DNA from: an uncultured Eggerthellaceae bacterium
GTDB lineage: Bacteria; Actinomycetota; Coriobacteriia; Coriobacteriales; Eggerthellaceae
Length of the DNA: 13,503 bases
Assembly (NCBI GenBank): GCA_902497215.1
Contig: CABVEH010000012.1
Span: forward strand, 1-13,503
Direction: 5' to 3'
The translations under genes and the position numbers were made by a program. Under the pieces are notes generated by a model. It did no database searches, was not told the origin of the DNA, and worked only from the letters and a program-made list of their open reading frames with translations. Below, one piece after another: positions 13,443 through 13,503 of the stretch. Position 1 is the stretch's first letter. Each line of letters starts with the position of its first letter.

Positions 13443-13503
13443 CGACAGAGCTGTCTCTTTGAAATGCGATTGAACGAAAAACACGTCCCCTGTTCAAAAA
13501 CAC

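Noticed and set aside
13483..13492. 10-mer ACGTCCCCTG shared with 1024-1033
   Set aside because: A shared 10-mer between two places is expected by chance in a window of this size, and the similarity does not extend.

Overview
The window is GC-rich in its coding parts and more AT-rich between genes. It looks like a chromosomal accessory region of a high-GC, Gram-positive gut-type actinobacterium, most plausibly of the Coriobacteriia/Eggerthellaceae. The reasons are the LARTG-type sorting signal (a form of the LAxTG motif known for class E sortases of Actinobacteria), the codon use, a probably leaderless gene and the giant repeat surface protein. This placement is inference; no marker gene is present.

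Layout: A long perfect hairpin (1-77) opens the window. It is followed by a GtrA-like membrane protein (155-568) whose -10 box sits so close to its ATG that the mRNA is probably leaderless. Next is a 28-residue hydrophobic peptide gene (702-788) with its own promoter, a strong SD that could be hidden in a hairpin, a 3' hairpin and a candidate antisense promoter behind it. This fits a type I toxin-antitoxin locus. A roughly 500-base non-coding stretch (850-1380) holds TGTGGA-type repeats (1011-1118), then an array of ten TTTCAGG-like heptamers (1126-1244), largely in pairs with an 11-bp period. Such pairs are the layout bound by OmpR/PhoB-family response regulators. A sigma-70-like promoter lies at 1304-1332.

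Three plus-strand surface genes follow: a small secreted protein with a signal peptide (1381-2049, with its own terminator), a bitopic membrane protein with a C-terminal extracellular domain (2237-2833), and a 3057-residue wall-anchored protein (2937-12110). The last has a signal peptide, about twenty diverged beta-rich bacterial repeats of the Flg_new_2/InlB-B-like type, two Pro/Gly-rich linkers and a C-terminal LARTG, transmembrane helix and Arg-rich tail. The second and third genes are close enough to be one operon. The three probably build one cell-surface structure or adhesin system, with the first gene, and perhaps the whole set, controlled through the 11-bp-phased array. No sortase is present in the window.

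A strong terminator (12184-12214) ends the giant gene. On the minus strand lies a VapBC/FitAB-like toxin-antitoxin pair (PIN toxin 12405-12812, RHH antitoxin 12809-13261, ATGA overlap) with an extended -10 promoter and operator-like repeats. A second long perfect hairpin (13352-13442) shares its core with the first, but differs at positions that are compensated on both arms. The surface locus is thus bracketed by two toxin-antitoxin candidates and by two members of an intergenic hairpin family.
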